From: an uncultured Collinsella sp.
GTDB taxonomy: Bacteria; Actinomycetota; Coriobacteriia; Coriobacteriales; Coriobacteriaceae
Direction of reading: 5' to 3'
Length of the DNA: 15,119 nt
NCBI GenBank assembly: GCA_902496945.1
Contig: CABVDE010000047.1
Location: 1-15,119, forward strand
Under the pieces are notes generated by a model. It saw only the letters and a program-made list of their open reading frames with translations, made no database searches and had not been told where the DNA came from. The position numbers were made by a program, and so were the translations under genes. Shown here one piece after another: positions 1-6,804 of the stretch (the stretch's first letter is position 1; every line of letters starts with the position of its first letter).

Positions 1-25
1 TGCCCCGCCGGTCCCTATTCCAGCG

Positions 26-367
26 TTATTCCGGCTTGGTTTCCACCGTGGGAGCCTTGTCCGCCGCAACCGGAGTGCGCGCGGTGTCCATACTCAGACA
101 GTGCTTGGGACAGCTTTCGATGCATTCGCCGCACACCACGCAGGCATACGGGTCGATCGACCACGTTCCACCCTTGCGGTCAACCGCAAGCGCGCCCGCC
201 GGGCAGCGACGCGCACACATGCCGCAGCAAATGCACACGCCCATATCATTAACGATATGCCCGCGCAGGCGCTCCGGTGCCGCAAGCTCCTCCTGCGGGT
301 AGCACACCGTTACCGGCTGCTTGACCATAGAACCCAAGGCCGTCTTGGCAAATGTCAGTAAACTCAT
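26..367 (-). CDS. echF: EchF-like 2x[4Fe-4S] ferredoxin subunit of energy-converting hydrogenase
   Basis: This is a 113-residue NuoI/HycF/EchF-type polyferredoxin subunit that passes electrons from ferredoxin towards the NuoB-like subunit of a membrane-bound hydrogenase. Two cluster motifs are visible. The first is C45-x2-C48-x2-C51-x3-C55-P and the second is C76-x2-C79-x2-C82-x3-C86-P, so both [4Fe-4S] clusters should be intact. The N-terminus is short and hydrophobic, as in peripheral subunits that pack on the membrane arm. The C-terminal 20 or so residues are a charged, alanine/proline-rich tail. The start codon lies 7 nt after the echE stop, with a GGTAGG-like ribosome site, so this is the last recognised gene of the operon. 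Only 25 nt follow its TAA before the window ends, so a terminator cannot be judged. Its last place, after the NuoD-like gene, matches the canonical ech order. Confidence 0.9.
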   Translation of the reverse strand: MSLLTFAKTALGSMVKQPVTVCYPQEELAAPERLRGHIVNDMGVCICCGMCARRCPAGALAVDRKGGTWSIDPYACVVCGECIESCPKHCLSMDTARTPVAADKAPTVETKPE

Positions 368-374
368 GCCGCGC

Positions 375-1463
375 CTACCTTTCCGTGCAACTAATGCAGG
401 GGTCGATGGTCAGGATAATCATGGGCACGTTGGCAATGAGCACGCCCTGCAGCGCATGCGTCAGGCCCGCCAGGTTTTGCGACGTCGGCGTGCGCACACG
501 GAAACGGTCCAAATTCTTGGTGCCGTTACCGCGCACATAGTAGTACGCCTCGCCGCGCGGCTGCTCAATCACAACCTCGCCGCGCGCGCCATCGGCCGGC
601 GCAAGCTTGGTACGCCCGCCGATGCCGTCGTGCGGAATCTTGCCCACAAGCTCCTTAATGATGTCCATGGCCTGCGTGACCTCGGCGCAACGCACCTGGC
701 AGCGGGCATAGCAGTCGCCATCGGTAGCAACGATGGGCTCAAACGCAGCCAGGTCCGCATAGGCACCGTCGCCAAACATGCGCACGTCGTAGTCCACGCC
801 CGAGGCGCGCCCAAACGGACCGACCATCGAAAGGTCCAGCGCGTCCTTCTTGCTGATCACGCCCACGCCATGCAGGCGCTCGCCGCAGCTGTCGTCGTCC
901 AAAAAGGTATGCACCAGGGCCTCGTAGTCGAGGCGCATGGCGTCGAGCGTCTGGACAATGCCCGCCAGCTCGGAGTCCTCAATGTCATGCTTAAGGCCGC
1001 CGATCTCGTTAATCGACAGAATCACGCGACCGCCACACGTGCTCTCAAAGATCTTGAGAATCTGCTCGCGCAGGGTCCACGAACGATAGAACAGCGCCTC
1101 GAAGCCAAAGGCATCGGCGAGCAGGCCCAGCCACAGCAGGTGCGAGTGAATGCGCGAAAGCTCGTGCAAAATGGTGCGAATATACTGCACGCGGCCGGGT
1201 ACCTCGATGTCGAGCATGCGCTCGCAGGCGCTGGCATAGCCGCAGCTGTGACCCACGGCGCAAATGCCGCAGATGCGCTCGGCGATGTAGCCAAACTGGT
1301 GCATGTCACGCTTTTCGGTGAGCTTCTCGAGTCCGCGGTGCACAAAGCCGATCTGCGGAATTGCCTCGATAACGCGGTCGTCCTCGAGCACCAGGTCCAG
1401 GTGAAGCGGCTCGGGCAGCACCGGGTGCTGCGGGCCAAACGGAATAACGGAGCGATGTGCCAT
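375..1463 (-). CDS. echE: EchE-like catalytic large subunit of group 4 [NiFe] hydrogenase
   Basis: This 362-residue protein belongs to the NuoD/[NiFe]-hydrogenase large-subunit family. The N-terminal ligand motif RICGICAVGH supplies C65 and C68, and the C-terminal motif DPCISCTER supplies C356 and C359. All four Ni-Fe cysteines are therefore present, which separates it from the cysteine-free NuoD of respiratory complex I and supports H2 chemistry. The protein ends three residues after C359, so it has no C-terminal peptide of the kind removed by HycI/HyaD-type endopeptidases. Such tail-less forms are, as I recall, known for CooH and some Ech-like enzymes. The start follows the echD stop by 5 nt, with an AAGGAGG ribosome site inside the 3' end of echD. 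NuoC- and NuoD-like parts are separate genes, unlike the fused HycE/HyfG of formate hydrogenlyase, which favours group 4e/4f. Confidence 0.95.
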   Translation of the reverse strand: MAHRSVIPFGPQHPVLPEPLHLDLVLEDDRVIEAIPQIGFVHRGLEKLTEKRDMHQFGYIAERICGICAVGHSCGYASACERMLDIEVPGRVQYIRTILHELSRIHSHLLWLGLLADAFGFEALFYRSWTLREQILKIFESTCGGRVILSINEIGGLKHDIEDSELAGIVQTLDAMRLDYEALVHTFLDDDSCGERLHGVGVISKKDALDLSMVGPFGRASGVDYDVRMFGDGAYADLAAFEPIVATDGDCYARCQVRCAEVTQAMDIIKELVGKIPHDGIGGRTKLAPADGARGEVVIEQPRGEAYYYVRGNGTKNLDRFRVRTPTSQNLAGLTHALQGVLIANVPMIILTIDPCISCTER

Positions 1464-1468
1464 GGACC

Positions 1469-2179
1469 TTACGCCTCCTTTTTCTGCTTATCGCGGGCGG
1501 CTTTGGCGGCAAGCGCCGCGCGAACCTTGGCCGCTTTCTCGGGATCCATGGCGGCGAGCTTTGCCTCCATCTCGGCAGCCTTGAGCGCGGCCTTGGCGGC
1601 AGCCTCGTCATGCTGAGCATCGGAGCCGGCAGCCGCAGCGGGCTGAGCGACGGCAGCGCCCGCAGCATCGCCAGCGCCCTCCCCCGCAGCGGCCGCGGCA
1701 GCGGCGGCCTTCTCGGCCGCGGCCTTGCGTGCCTTGGCCTCGGCGGCGGCACGGACCTTCATGGCCTTCTCGCGCGCAGCCTTCACCTCGGGCGTGATGA
1801 CGCTCATGGGCTCGGCAGTCGAGACCTGGTAGAAAAAGCCCTTAAAGTCAATCTGCATGTCGGTAATGGCAAGCCCAAACAGGTCGTGTGCCTCATTTTC
1901 AAACGGGAACACCGCAGGGTAGTACGAGCTGATGGATGGAATCTCCTGGTACTGGTCGATACCATCGACTACCAGGTTCTCAATCGCATAACTGCCGTCC
2001 TGCGCGATCTGCTCCTGGGCAGCACGAACGTTGATGAACGTATAGACCAAGCGATACGTGCCGTCGTCCACATTGCGCTCGGCGTGCATCTGTACAAAGC
2101 GGGCACCGGCACCCTTGAGCGCCTGGACATGCGACAGCAGCGCATCGAGCTCGACGGTGGTATAGATAGCCTTTTGCAT
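1469..2179 (-). CDS. echD: EchD-like (NuoC-type) hydrogenase subunit with long Ala/Lys-rich tail
   Basis: The first 130 or so residues form a NuoC/30-kDa-subunit domain. The family core FPFENEAHDLFGL lies near residues 91-103 and leads into a segment (DMQIDFKGFFY) typical of EchD. In other Ech enzymes the protein is usually little longer than this domain. Here about 105 further residues follow, made almost only of Ala, Lys, Glu, Asp and Gly, with alanine runs at about 155-185 and a charged KAALKAAEMEAKLAAMDPEKA stretch that should be helical or coiled-coil. No cofactor ligand lies in the tail. The ATG overlaps the echC stop by one base (TAATG), with AAAGGAGG seven bases upstream, indicating translational coupling. 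The NuoC domain is sure; the role of the tail is unknown, with docking or a linker as guesses. Confidence 0.9.
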   Translation of the reverse strand: MQKAIYTTVELDALLSHVQALKGAGARFVQMHAERNVDDGTYRLVYTFINVRAAQEQIAQDGSYAIENLVVDGIDQYQEIPSISSYYPAVFPFENEAHDLFGLAITDMQIDFKGFFYQVSTAEPMSVITPEVKAAREKAMKVRAAAEAKARKAAAEKAAAAAAAAGEGAGDAAGAAVAQPAAAAGSDAQHDEAAAKAALKAAEMEAKLAAMDPEKAAKVRAALAAKAARDKQKKEA

Positions 2180-2781
2180 TACTCGGCCTCCTTTGCAGCG
2201 ACGGGCGCGTCGCCGGCCGCGGGCGTCTCAGCAGGCGCGTCGCCAGCGGCGGGCGCGTCGCCGGCCTCAGCCGGGGCCACAAATCCGTCCTCGCCCAGCT
2301 CAACACCACCATCCCAGGTAGCGGCACCGCCCACGGTAAGCGGGTCGCCGCCGGCGCGCATCACGGCCTCCTTCTGGTCCAGGATGCCGCACGCCTCCAC
2401 GATGGCATCGATCACGGTCTCGGGGCGAATGGCACACCCGGGCGCGTACACGTCCACGGGAATCGCGCGGTCCACGCCGCCGATCACGTTATAGGCATCG
2501 CGGAACACACCGCCCGAACACGCGCAGATACCGCACGCCACCACGCACTTGGGCTCGAGCATCTGGTTGTAGATCTGGCGCACGACGGGCAGGTTCTGCG
2601 CGTTGACCGAACCCGTCACCAAAAAGATGTCCGCATGCTTGGGGTTGCCGGTGTTGACCACGCCAAAGCGCTCCGCATCGAACAGTGGCGTGAGCGAGGC
2701 CAGCACCTCGATATCGCATCCGTTGCAGCTCGAGCCGTCGTAATGAATGACCCACGGCGAGCGCGACATTTTATGATCCAT
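2179..2781 (-). CDS. echC: EchC-like (NuoB-type) small hydrogenase subunit, [4Fe-4S]
   Basis: This 200-residue protein is a NuoB/EchC/HycG-like subunit that holds the [4Fe-4S] cluster nearest the Ni-Fe site and docks the catalytic subunit on the membrane arm. Probable ligands are C19 and C22 (SSCNGCDIE), C86 (in ACGICACSGG) and C116 (YAPGCAIRPE). The last motif is usually PGCPPRPE, so a PP to AI change is visible. Extra cysteines at 79, 83 and 88 surround the third ligand. From about residue 165 the protein becomes an acidic Ala/Pro tail with repeats of the type GDAPA, coded by repeated GGCGACGCGCC-like DNA. Its start has a GGAGG ribosome site eight bases upstream that overlaps the stop codon of the membrane-subunit gene, 12 nt away. 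Operon position matches echC. Confidence 0.93.
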   Translation of the reverse strand: MDHKMSRSPWVIHYDGSSCNGCDIEVLASLTPLFDAERFGVVNTGNPKHADIFLVTGSVNAQNLPVVRQIYNQMLEPKCVVACGICACSGGVFRDAYNVIGGVDRAIPVDVYAPGCAIRPETVIDAIVEACGILDQKEAVMRAGGDPLTVGGAATWDGGVELGEDGFVAPAEAGDAPAAGDAPAETPAAGDAPVAAKEAE

Positions 2782-2793
2782 GGATGCCGCCTC

Positions 2794-5676
2794 CTAAATA
2801 AATACGTCGACGAGGATGGGCATAAGGTTGAGCAGGCCAAACACCAGCGCCACGCCCCACCCGAGCTTAAAGCAGCTGCGCCAGGTGCTACGGGCGAAGG
2901 TGTTGTCGATCAACACCTCGACAAAATACGTCGCGGCCATAACGACCAGGGCAACGACCCAGCTCACCGGGTTGTCCCAAACAAAGAACATGCCGACCCA
3001 CATCAAAAACAGCACGGTCTCGCACCAGTGCATAAGGGTCATCTTGGCCAGCGTGCCGCCGCTCATCTCGGTGGCGATGCCCTGGACGATCTCCTGATGC
3101 GCGTGATGCGAGTACGAAAGATCGAACGGCGACTTGCGCAGCTTGATGGTGAGCACCGCAAGCAGCGCGAGGAAAATGGGTGCGCTGTACACGATGATGG
3201 GGGCCGACTGCCCCGTCACGGCAATGGAGTCGAAGCTGTCGGTGGCGAGATACAGGCCCACGCTCATCAGCAGAACGGCGGGCTCGTAACTCATAACCTG
3301 CAGCAGCTCGCGGTCGGCGCCGACCTGCGCAAACGGACTTTGCGTCGAGGCGGATGCCAGCACCACAAAGATCGCGGCGAGCGTCACCATAAAAGCGCAC
3401 AGCAGCGTGTTGGAACCCGACACAAAAATGCCGCCGCCCACCACGGTAAAGATGAGCGCGCATGCCATATAGGTGTCGTCCATGGTGTTAACGCTGGCAG
3501 GGGCCTTGCGCAGGAGCTTGGCAACGTCGTAGAACGGCTGCAGCAGGCGCGGGCCCACACGGCCCTGCATGCGGGCCGAAAGCTTGCGGTCGATGCCGTC
3601 GATCAGGCCGCCCACAAGCGGCGCCAGCAGGGCAAACGCCACGGTGCCTATAAAGATGCCCACGACACCCGAACCTTCAAAGTACTTGCCGCGCAGCACC
3701 GAGGGCTCGCCCATGGCAAGCCGCTCGGGCCCAATCCACGCGCAGCACAGCAGCGCAAACAGAATAATGGCGCAGCACACGACGCTGCCCGCGGGGCCGA
3801 TGCGCTTCTCGCCAAGGGCATCCTCCAGATACCAGTTGCGCTTTTCGGCCTTTACCTCGTGGCCCATCGAGCCGCGGAAATGGCGGTAGCTCTCGGTCCC
3901 CACACCCGAAAGGTACACGTTGACGTGCGGCTTGTTGCTCACGCGGAACGAAGTCAGCAGCACCACGGCGATAAACGCCACGATGACCACCATCAGATAC
4001 ATGGCGTCCTTGCCAATGACATGCGGCACGCGGCCAAACACCATGGCTAAGTAAGGCGACACCAGACCGCTCGAGATGACCGGGAACGCCACGCAGCACA
4101 GCACCAGCAGTGCGGCGATGGTGTTGAGCGCCGCCCATTCGGTCTTGTGGACATTTCCTTCCACGTTTTGTGCCGTGGGATCGACGCCCGAGAGCTTGGC
4201 GAGCCACTTGCCCCAGAAGAAGAACGTCGCGGCCGAGCCAAAGGCCAGCACCATGATCATGAGCACGTTGCCGGTCTGCGCAAACGCCACCAGGGCTCCC
4301 CACTTGGACACGAGCATGCCAAACGGTGCCACGAACATGCCCATGATGCCCAGCATCATCAGGCGCGTCAGGTGCGGCATACGGCTGAACATGCCGTCCA
4401 TGTCCTCGATATTGCGGCTGCCGATATGATGCTCGGCAGTACCCACGCACAGGAACAGCAGCGACTTGGCCACCGTATGGAACAGGATCAGGAAGATGGC
4501 GGCCCATACGGCCTCGGGCGCGCCGACGCCCAGGCAGGCACTGATGAGGCCCAGGTTGGAGATGGTGGAGTACGCGAGCACGCGCTTGGCGTTGCTCTGC
4601 GAGATGGCCATGAGGGCGGCCAGCAAAAACGTGATGGCACCCACACTCGTGACCATAAAGCCGGTCACGGGATAGGTGGCATAGAGGGGGCTCAGCTTGA
4701 CCATCAGGAACACGCCGGCCTTGACCATGGTTGACGAGTGCAGCAGGGCGCTCGTGGGCGTGGGGGCGACCATGGCGCCGAGCAGCCAGGTGTGGAACGG
4801 CATCTGCGCGGCCTTGGTAAGTGCGGCGAGCGACAGCAAGACGACCGGCAGCACCAGCAGCGCAGACTGCGAGGTGCCGGCGCCGGAAAGCTCGATCATA
4901 CCCGAGATGGTCAGCGGCATGCCGTTAACGTGCAGGTACATGAGTCCGGCCAAAAACGCGATGCCGCCCAGCATGTTGAGGATAATCTGGGTGAAGGCGT
5001 TCTTGATGGCCTCGGGCGTGCGCGTGTAGCCAATCATAAGGAACGAGCACACGGTGGTGATTTCCCAGCCGCAGAACAGCCACTCTAGGTTATCGCTCGT
5101 CACGATAACGAACATGGCCGAGAGGAACAGGAACATAAGCGCCAGGAACTGCGGGCGACGGTCGGGCGCGGTCTGCCCGCGCAGCGCGGCCTCGTGCTCG
5201 TCATGGGCCTGGAAATCCTTCATGTAGCCCAAGGCGTAGATGCAGATCAGGCTGCCGACAATGCCGACGGCGAGGACCATGATCACGCTCATGTAGTCCA
5301 GGTAGAACGGCGTGGCGGTGACGACCTCGGCCGCAGGCAACGTCATGGCCGCAAAGGCGAACGAGCCCACCAGCTGCACCACGCCGAGCACCGTGGTGAG
5401 CATGCTCTCATATTTGCGTGCGTTATACAGGATGACGGAGCACAGGATGACGTCGATGACGGAGCTGATGACCGAGAGCATATGCGAGGTGCCGGGGGCG
5501 ACCTCGAAGCTTTGCGGTCCCGTGCCAAAAAACATGACGGCAACTACGACTGTCACCGCCATGATGATGCCGGAACCTATGAGCCCCACCGCATCGCGGG
5601 CGCGGTCATCGCGCGCGAGGAGCATGCCCAGCGCCGGTACCAGCGGAAATAGGGTAAGGAAATACAGTAGCGTCAT
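2794..5676 (-). CDS. Fused EchA-EchB membrane subunit (NuoL-like + NuoH-like) of energy-converting hydrogenase
   Basis: One uninterrupted 960-residue polytopic membrane protein. Residues 1 to about 650 are a NuoL/HyfB/EchA-like antiporter module. It has E204 in the WEITTVC helix, K288 in TKAAQMPFHTWL, K364 near LAYSTISNLG and K404 in HTVAKSLLFL, which match the charged residues of the proton path in NuoL/M/N proteins. Residues about 655-960 are a NuoH/HyfC/EchB-like module, with DRKLSARMQGRVGPRLLQPF (696-715) and the EchB-type segment SPFDLSYSHHAHQEIVQG (849-866). A soluble loop (about 580-625) separates the two. In usual Ech operons these are two genes. An internal ATG at residue 655 has no convincing ribosome site, so a single polypeptide is likely. 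The GGGGGAG ribosome site sits 7 nt upstream of the start. This is the first gene of the operon and should pump H+ or Na+. Confidence 0.95.
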   Translation of the reverse strand: MTLLYFLTLFPLVPALGMLLARDDRARDAVGLIGSGIIMAVTVVVAVMFFGTGPQSFEVAPGTSHMLSVISSVIDVILCSVILYNARKYESMLTTVLGVVQLVGSFAFAAMTLPAAEVVTATPFYLDYMSVIMVLAVGIVGSLICIYALGYMKDFQAHDEHEAALRGQTAPDRRPQFLALMFLFLSAMFVIVTSDNLEWLFCGWEITTVCSFLMIGYTRTPEAIKNAFTQIILNMLGGIAFLAGLMYLHVNGMPLTISGMIELSGAGTSQSALLVLPVVLLSLAALTKAAQMPFHTWLLGAMVAPTPTSALLHSSTMVKAGVFLMVKLSPLYATYPVTGFMVTSVGAITFLLAALMAISQSNAKRVLAYSTISNLGLISACLGVGAPEAVWAAIFLILFHTVAKSLLFLCVGTAEHHIGSRNIEDMDGMFSRMPHLTRLMMLGIMGMFVAPFGMLVSKWGALVAFAQTGNVLMIMVLAFGSAATFFFWGKWLAKLSGVDPTAQNVEGNVHKTEWAALNTIAALLVLCCVAFPVISSGLVSPYLAMVFGRVPHVIGKDAMYLMVVIVAFIAVVLLTSFRVSNKPHVNVYLSGVGTESYRHFRGSMGHEVKAEKRNWYLEDALGEKRIGPAGSVVCCAIILFALLCCAWIGPERLAMGEPSVLRGKYFEGSGVVGIFIGTVAFALLAPLVGGLIDGIDRKLSARMQGRVGPRLLQPFYDVAKLLRKAPASVNTMDDTYMACALIFTVVGGGIFVSGSNTLLCAFMVTLAAIFVVLASASTQSPFAQVGADRELLQVMSYEPAVLLMSVGLYLATDSFDSIAVTGQSAPIIVYSAPIFLALLAVLTIKLRKSPFDLSYSHHAHQEIVQGIATEMSGGTLAKMTLMHWCETVLFLMWVGMFFVWDNPVSWVVALVVMAATYFVEVLIDNTFARSTWRSCFKLGWGVALVFGLLNLMPILVDVFI

Positions 5677-5961
5677 ACCATCACTCCCCCATGCAAAAAC
5701 GCCCTACCAACACAACGTTATAGCGCAGATTGGGAGGTGAAGCGGTGATTTTTCGGTCAGCTGTGGAGCTTTGACCGCGCAGGGCAAAGGACCTGTCCGC
5801 TTTGGAGTATGGGCGCGGTGCTTCCCTATCGCGCCGACGCGCGCGATGGCCACTGCACGCGATGTGTTATCCCCTTTGGAGGATGTCTCAAGGACCCCGT
5901 GACTAGCCAAGATGTTGCCGCCACAAGAAAAATACGCCCCGTGGGCGCACCATCCCGTTCG
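5677..5961. other. Intergenic region upstream of hydrogenase operon
   Basis: No gene is supported here. The stretch should contain the promoter of the hydrogenase operon, but no clear pair of -35/-10 boxes is seen. The best -10-like hexamer on the minus strand is TATAAC (5721-5726), with no good partner 16-18 bases upstream. A GC hairpin with arms ATCGCGC/GCGCGAT lies at 5828-5847 and lacks a T-run, so it is not a standard terminator. The segment 5885-5909 (minus strand GGCTAGTCACGGGGTCC and on) resembles an insertion-sequence end in style, but no matching inverted partner is seen upstream of the neighbouring HTH gene. Confidence 0.5.
5928..5949 (-). terminator. Rho-independent terminator of the HTH gene
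   Basis: Read on the minus strand, TGCGCCC and GGGCGTA form a 7-bp stem with one G-T pair around an ACG loop, followed at once by TTTTT. It begins 13 bases after the stop of the helix-turn-helix gene and so separates that gene from the hydrogenase operon downstream. Confidence 0.75.
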
Positions 5962-6366
5962 CTATTCCGCCCGCTTGACACGCGGTTTGCGACCTCGCGG
6001 CTTGTCGACCAGCGCATCCGCGCCGCCGTCGCGATACTGGCGGCACCAAGCCTTGACCGAAGACTCGCTGGGAATCTTGTGCTTGATCATGGCCTCGCGA
6101 ACCGTTAAGCCATTTTCCAGGCGGTCCTTGACCACGGCAAGCTTAACCTCGTACGAATAGGTGTGATGATGCGAACCGGCGTTGAGAACGGCGTCGGCAC
6201 CGCCCACGGCATACGCGCGGGCCCACTGACGAGCCGTGGCCTGGGGAATGCCAAGCTCTGCGGCGAGGGCGCGATGACCGACCCCCTCTTGGAGGATCTC
6301 GACGGCGCGCTGCCTGACCTCGGGCGCATGCGTGCGAGTCCTTGTTGCTTCCGACATACCTGCCAC
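5962..6366 (-). CDS. Orphan double helix-turn-helix protein, IS3-family OrfA-like
   Basis: A 134-residue protein with two helix-turn-helix units. The first, about residues 14-52, contains HRALAAELGIPQATARQWARAY. The second, about 75-115, contains VREAMIKHKIPSESSVKAWCRQY. A basic end, KPRGRKPRVKRAE, follows. The tandem layout resembles the DNA-binding OrfA of IS3/IS150-type insertion sequences. The leucine-zipper end of such OrfA proteins is absent, no slippery A-run for frameshifting is seen, and no DDE transposase reading frame follows. The gene instead has its own terminator. The GTG start (6366) has AAGG seven bases upstream; an in-frame ATG at 6357 is the alternative. It may be a decayed insertion sequence or a domesticated regulator; the sequence does not decide. 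Confidence 0.75.
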   Translation of the reverse strand: MAGMSEATRTRTHAPEVRQRAVEILQEGVGHRALAAELGIPQATARQWARAYAVGGADAVLNAGSHHHTYSYEVKLAVVKDRLENGLTVREAMIKHKIPSESSVKAWCRQYRDGGADALVDKPRGRKPRVKRAE

Positions 6367-6407
6367 TTCTTAGCCTTAAACGTTAATCTGCTTTCTTACG
6401 TGCAAGT

Positions 6408-6436
6408 TAGATAGTAGCATTTTACTGTTTGCTCAA
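6408..6436 (-). promoter_or_regulatory. Possible promoter of the HTH gene
   Basis: On the minus strand TTGAGC (6431-6436) is followed after 17 bases by TATCTA (6408-6413), about 45 bases before the start codon. The match to sigma-70 boxes is only partial. The -35 lies inside an imperfect 19-bp palindrome at 6424-6442 (ACTG-TT...AA-CAGT arms), which could be an operator. Confidence 0.3.
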
Positions 6437-6695
6437 AGCAGTTAATTGAAATAGACGCGGCGTTATCTGTGCATTTGGCACCAAATTACGACATTTCTTT
6501 ATCGAATATTTACGCTGGTAGCCGACTCGAAGCTAATCGTCATTCGCTTGTCAACAAAATTGTCATCTCTTTATATCCTTTGGTATAGAGGATATAATTA
6601 TTATCCCCTCCCCCAATAATTTTGAGTAGTCTGCAAGGCAGTAGACGTCCTCGCTCCCCATGATTACCGCGCATTGCCATCCACCGGAGCAAAAC

Positions 6696-6730
6696 AAAAA
6701 GGGCGGGACCTGCTGCGCTTGCAGGCCCGC
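6696..6730 (-). terminator. Rho-independent terminator of the ene-reductase gene
   Basis: On the minus strand GCGGG-CCTGC pairs with GCAGG-T-CCCGC (ten base pairs, one bulged T) around a 7-base loop, followed by CC and TTTTT. It lies about 75 bases after the stop codon of the flavin/Fe-S oxidoreductase gene. Confidence 0.85.
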
Positions 6731-6804
6731 ACCGGTTGACACCCGACGGGACACAGCCGGGCGAGACGGATCCGTGCTACCGCCCCGCCTGCCCGCGAAG
6801 TTAA

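Larger units (their letters stand above)
6367..6804. other. AT-rich intergenic region
   Basis: This 438-bp gap carries no convincing gene. Its upper part, about 6400-6640, is clearly richer in A+T than the flanking genes. It contains an inverted repeat TATATCC/GGATATA (6572-6578 and 6590-6596) that overlaps a perfect TATAAT (6593-6598, plus strand). A minus-strand TTGACA lies at 6549-6554. Neither box has a good partner at 16-18 bases. A 63-codon minus-strand frame (6563-6754) runs across the terminator hairpin of the oxidoreductase gene and shows no recognisable product. Confidence 0.5.

Noticed and set aside
375..1463. NuoD of a respiratory NADH dehydrogenase
   Set aside because: Both CxxC pairs that bind Ni-Fe are present and NADH-oxidising subunits are absent, so hydrogenase is the better call.
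321..1616. Long plus-strand open frame (431 codons) opposite the NuoD- and NuoC-like genes
   Set aside because: It is antisense to a gene with full Ni-Fe ligand motifs, shows only Ala/His/Arg-rich sequence with no domain, and is explained by GC-rich codon bias.
2635..4050. Plus-strand open frame (471 codons) opposite the fused membrane subunit
   Set aside because: Very His/Gln/Arg-rich translation with no recognisable motif; mirror frame of a real membrane protein.
5885..5909. Right end of an insertion sequence for the OrfA-like gene
   Set aside because: The style is suggestive, but no matching inverted end was found in 6367-6700 and no target duplication could be identified.
6563..6754. 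Small minus-strand protein of 63 residues downstream of the ene-reductase
   Set aside because: It spans the terminator hairpin, has no ribosome site that I can defend and no recognisable domain.
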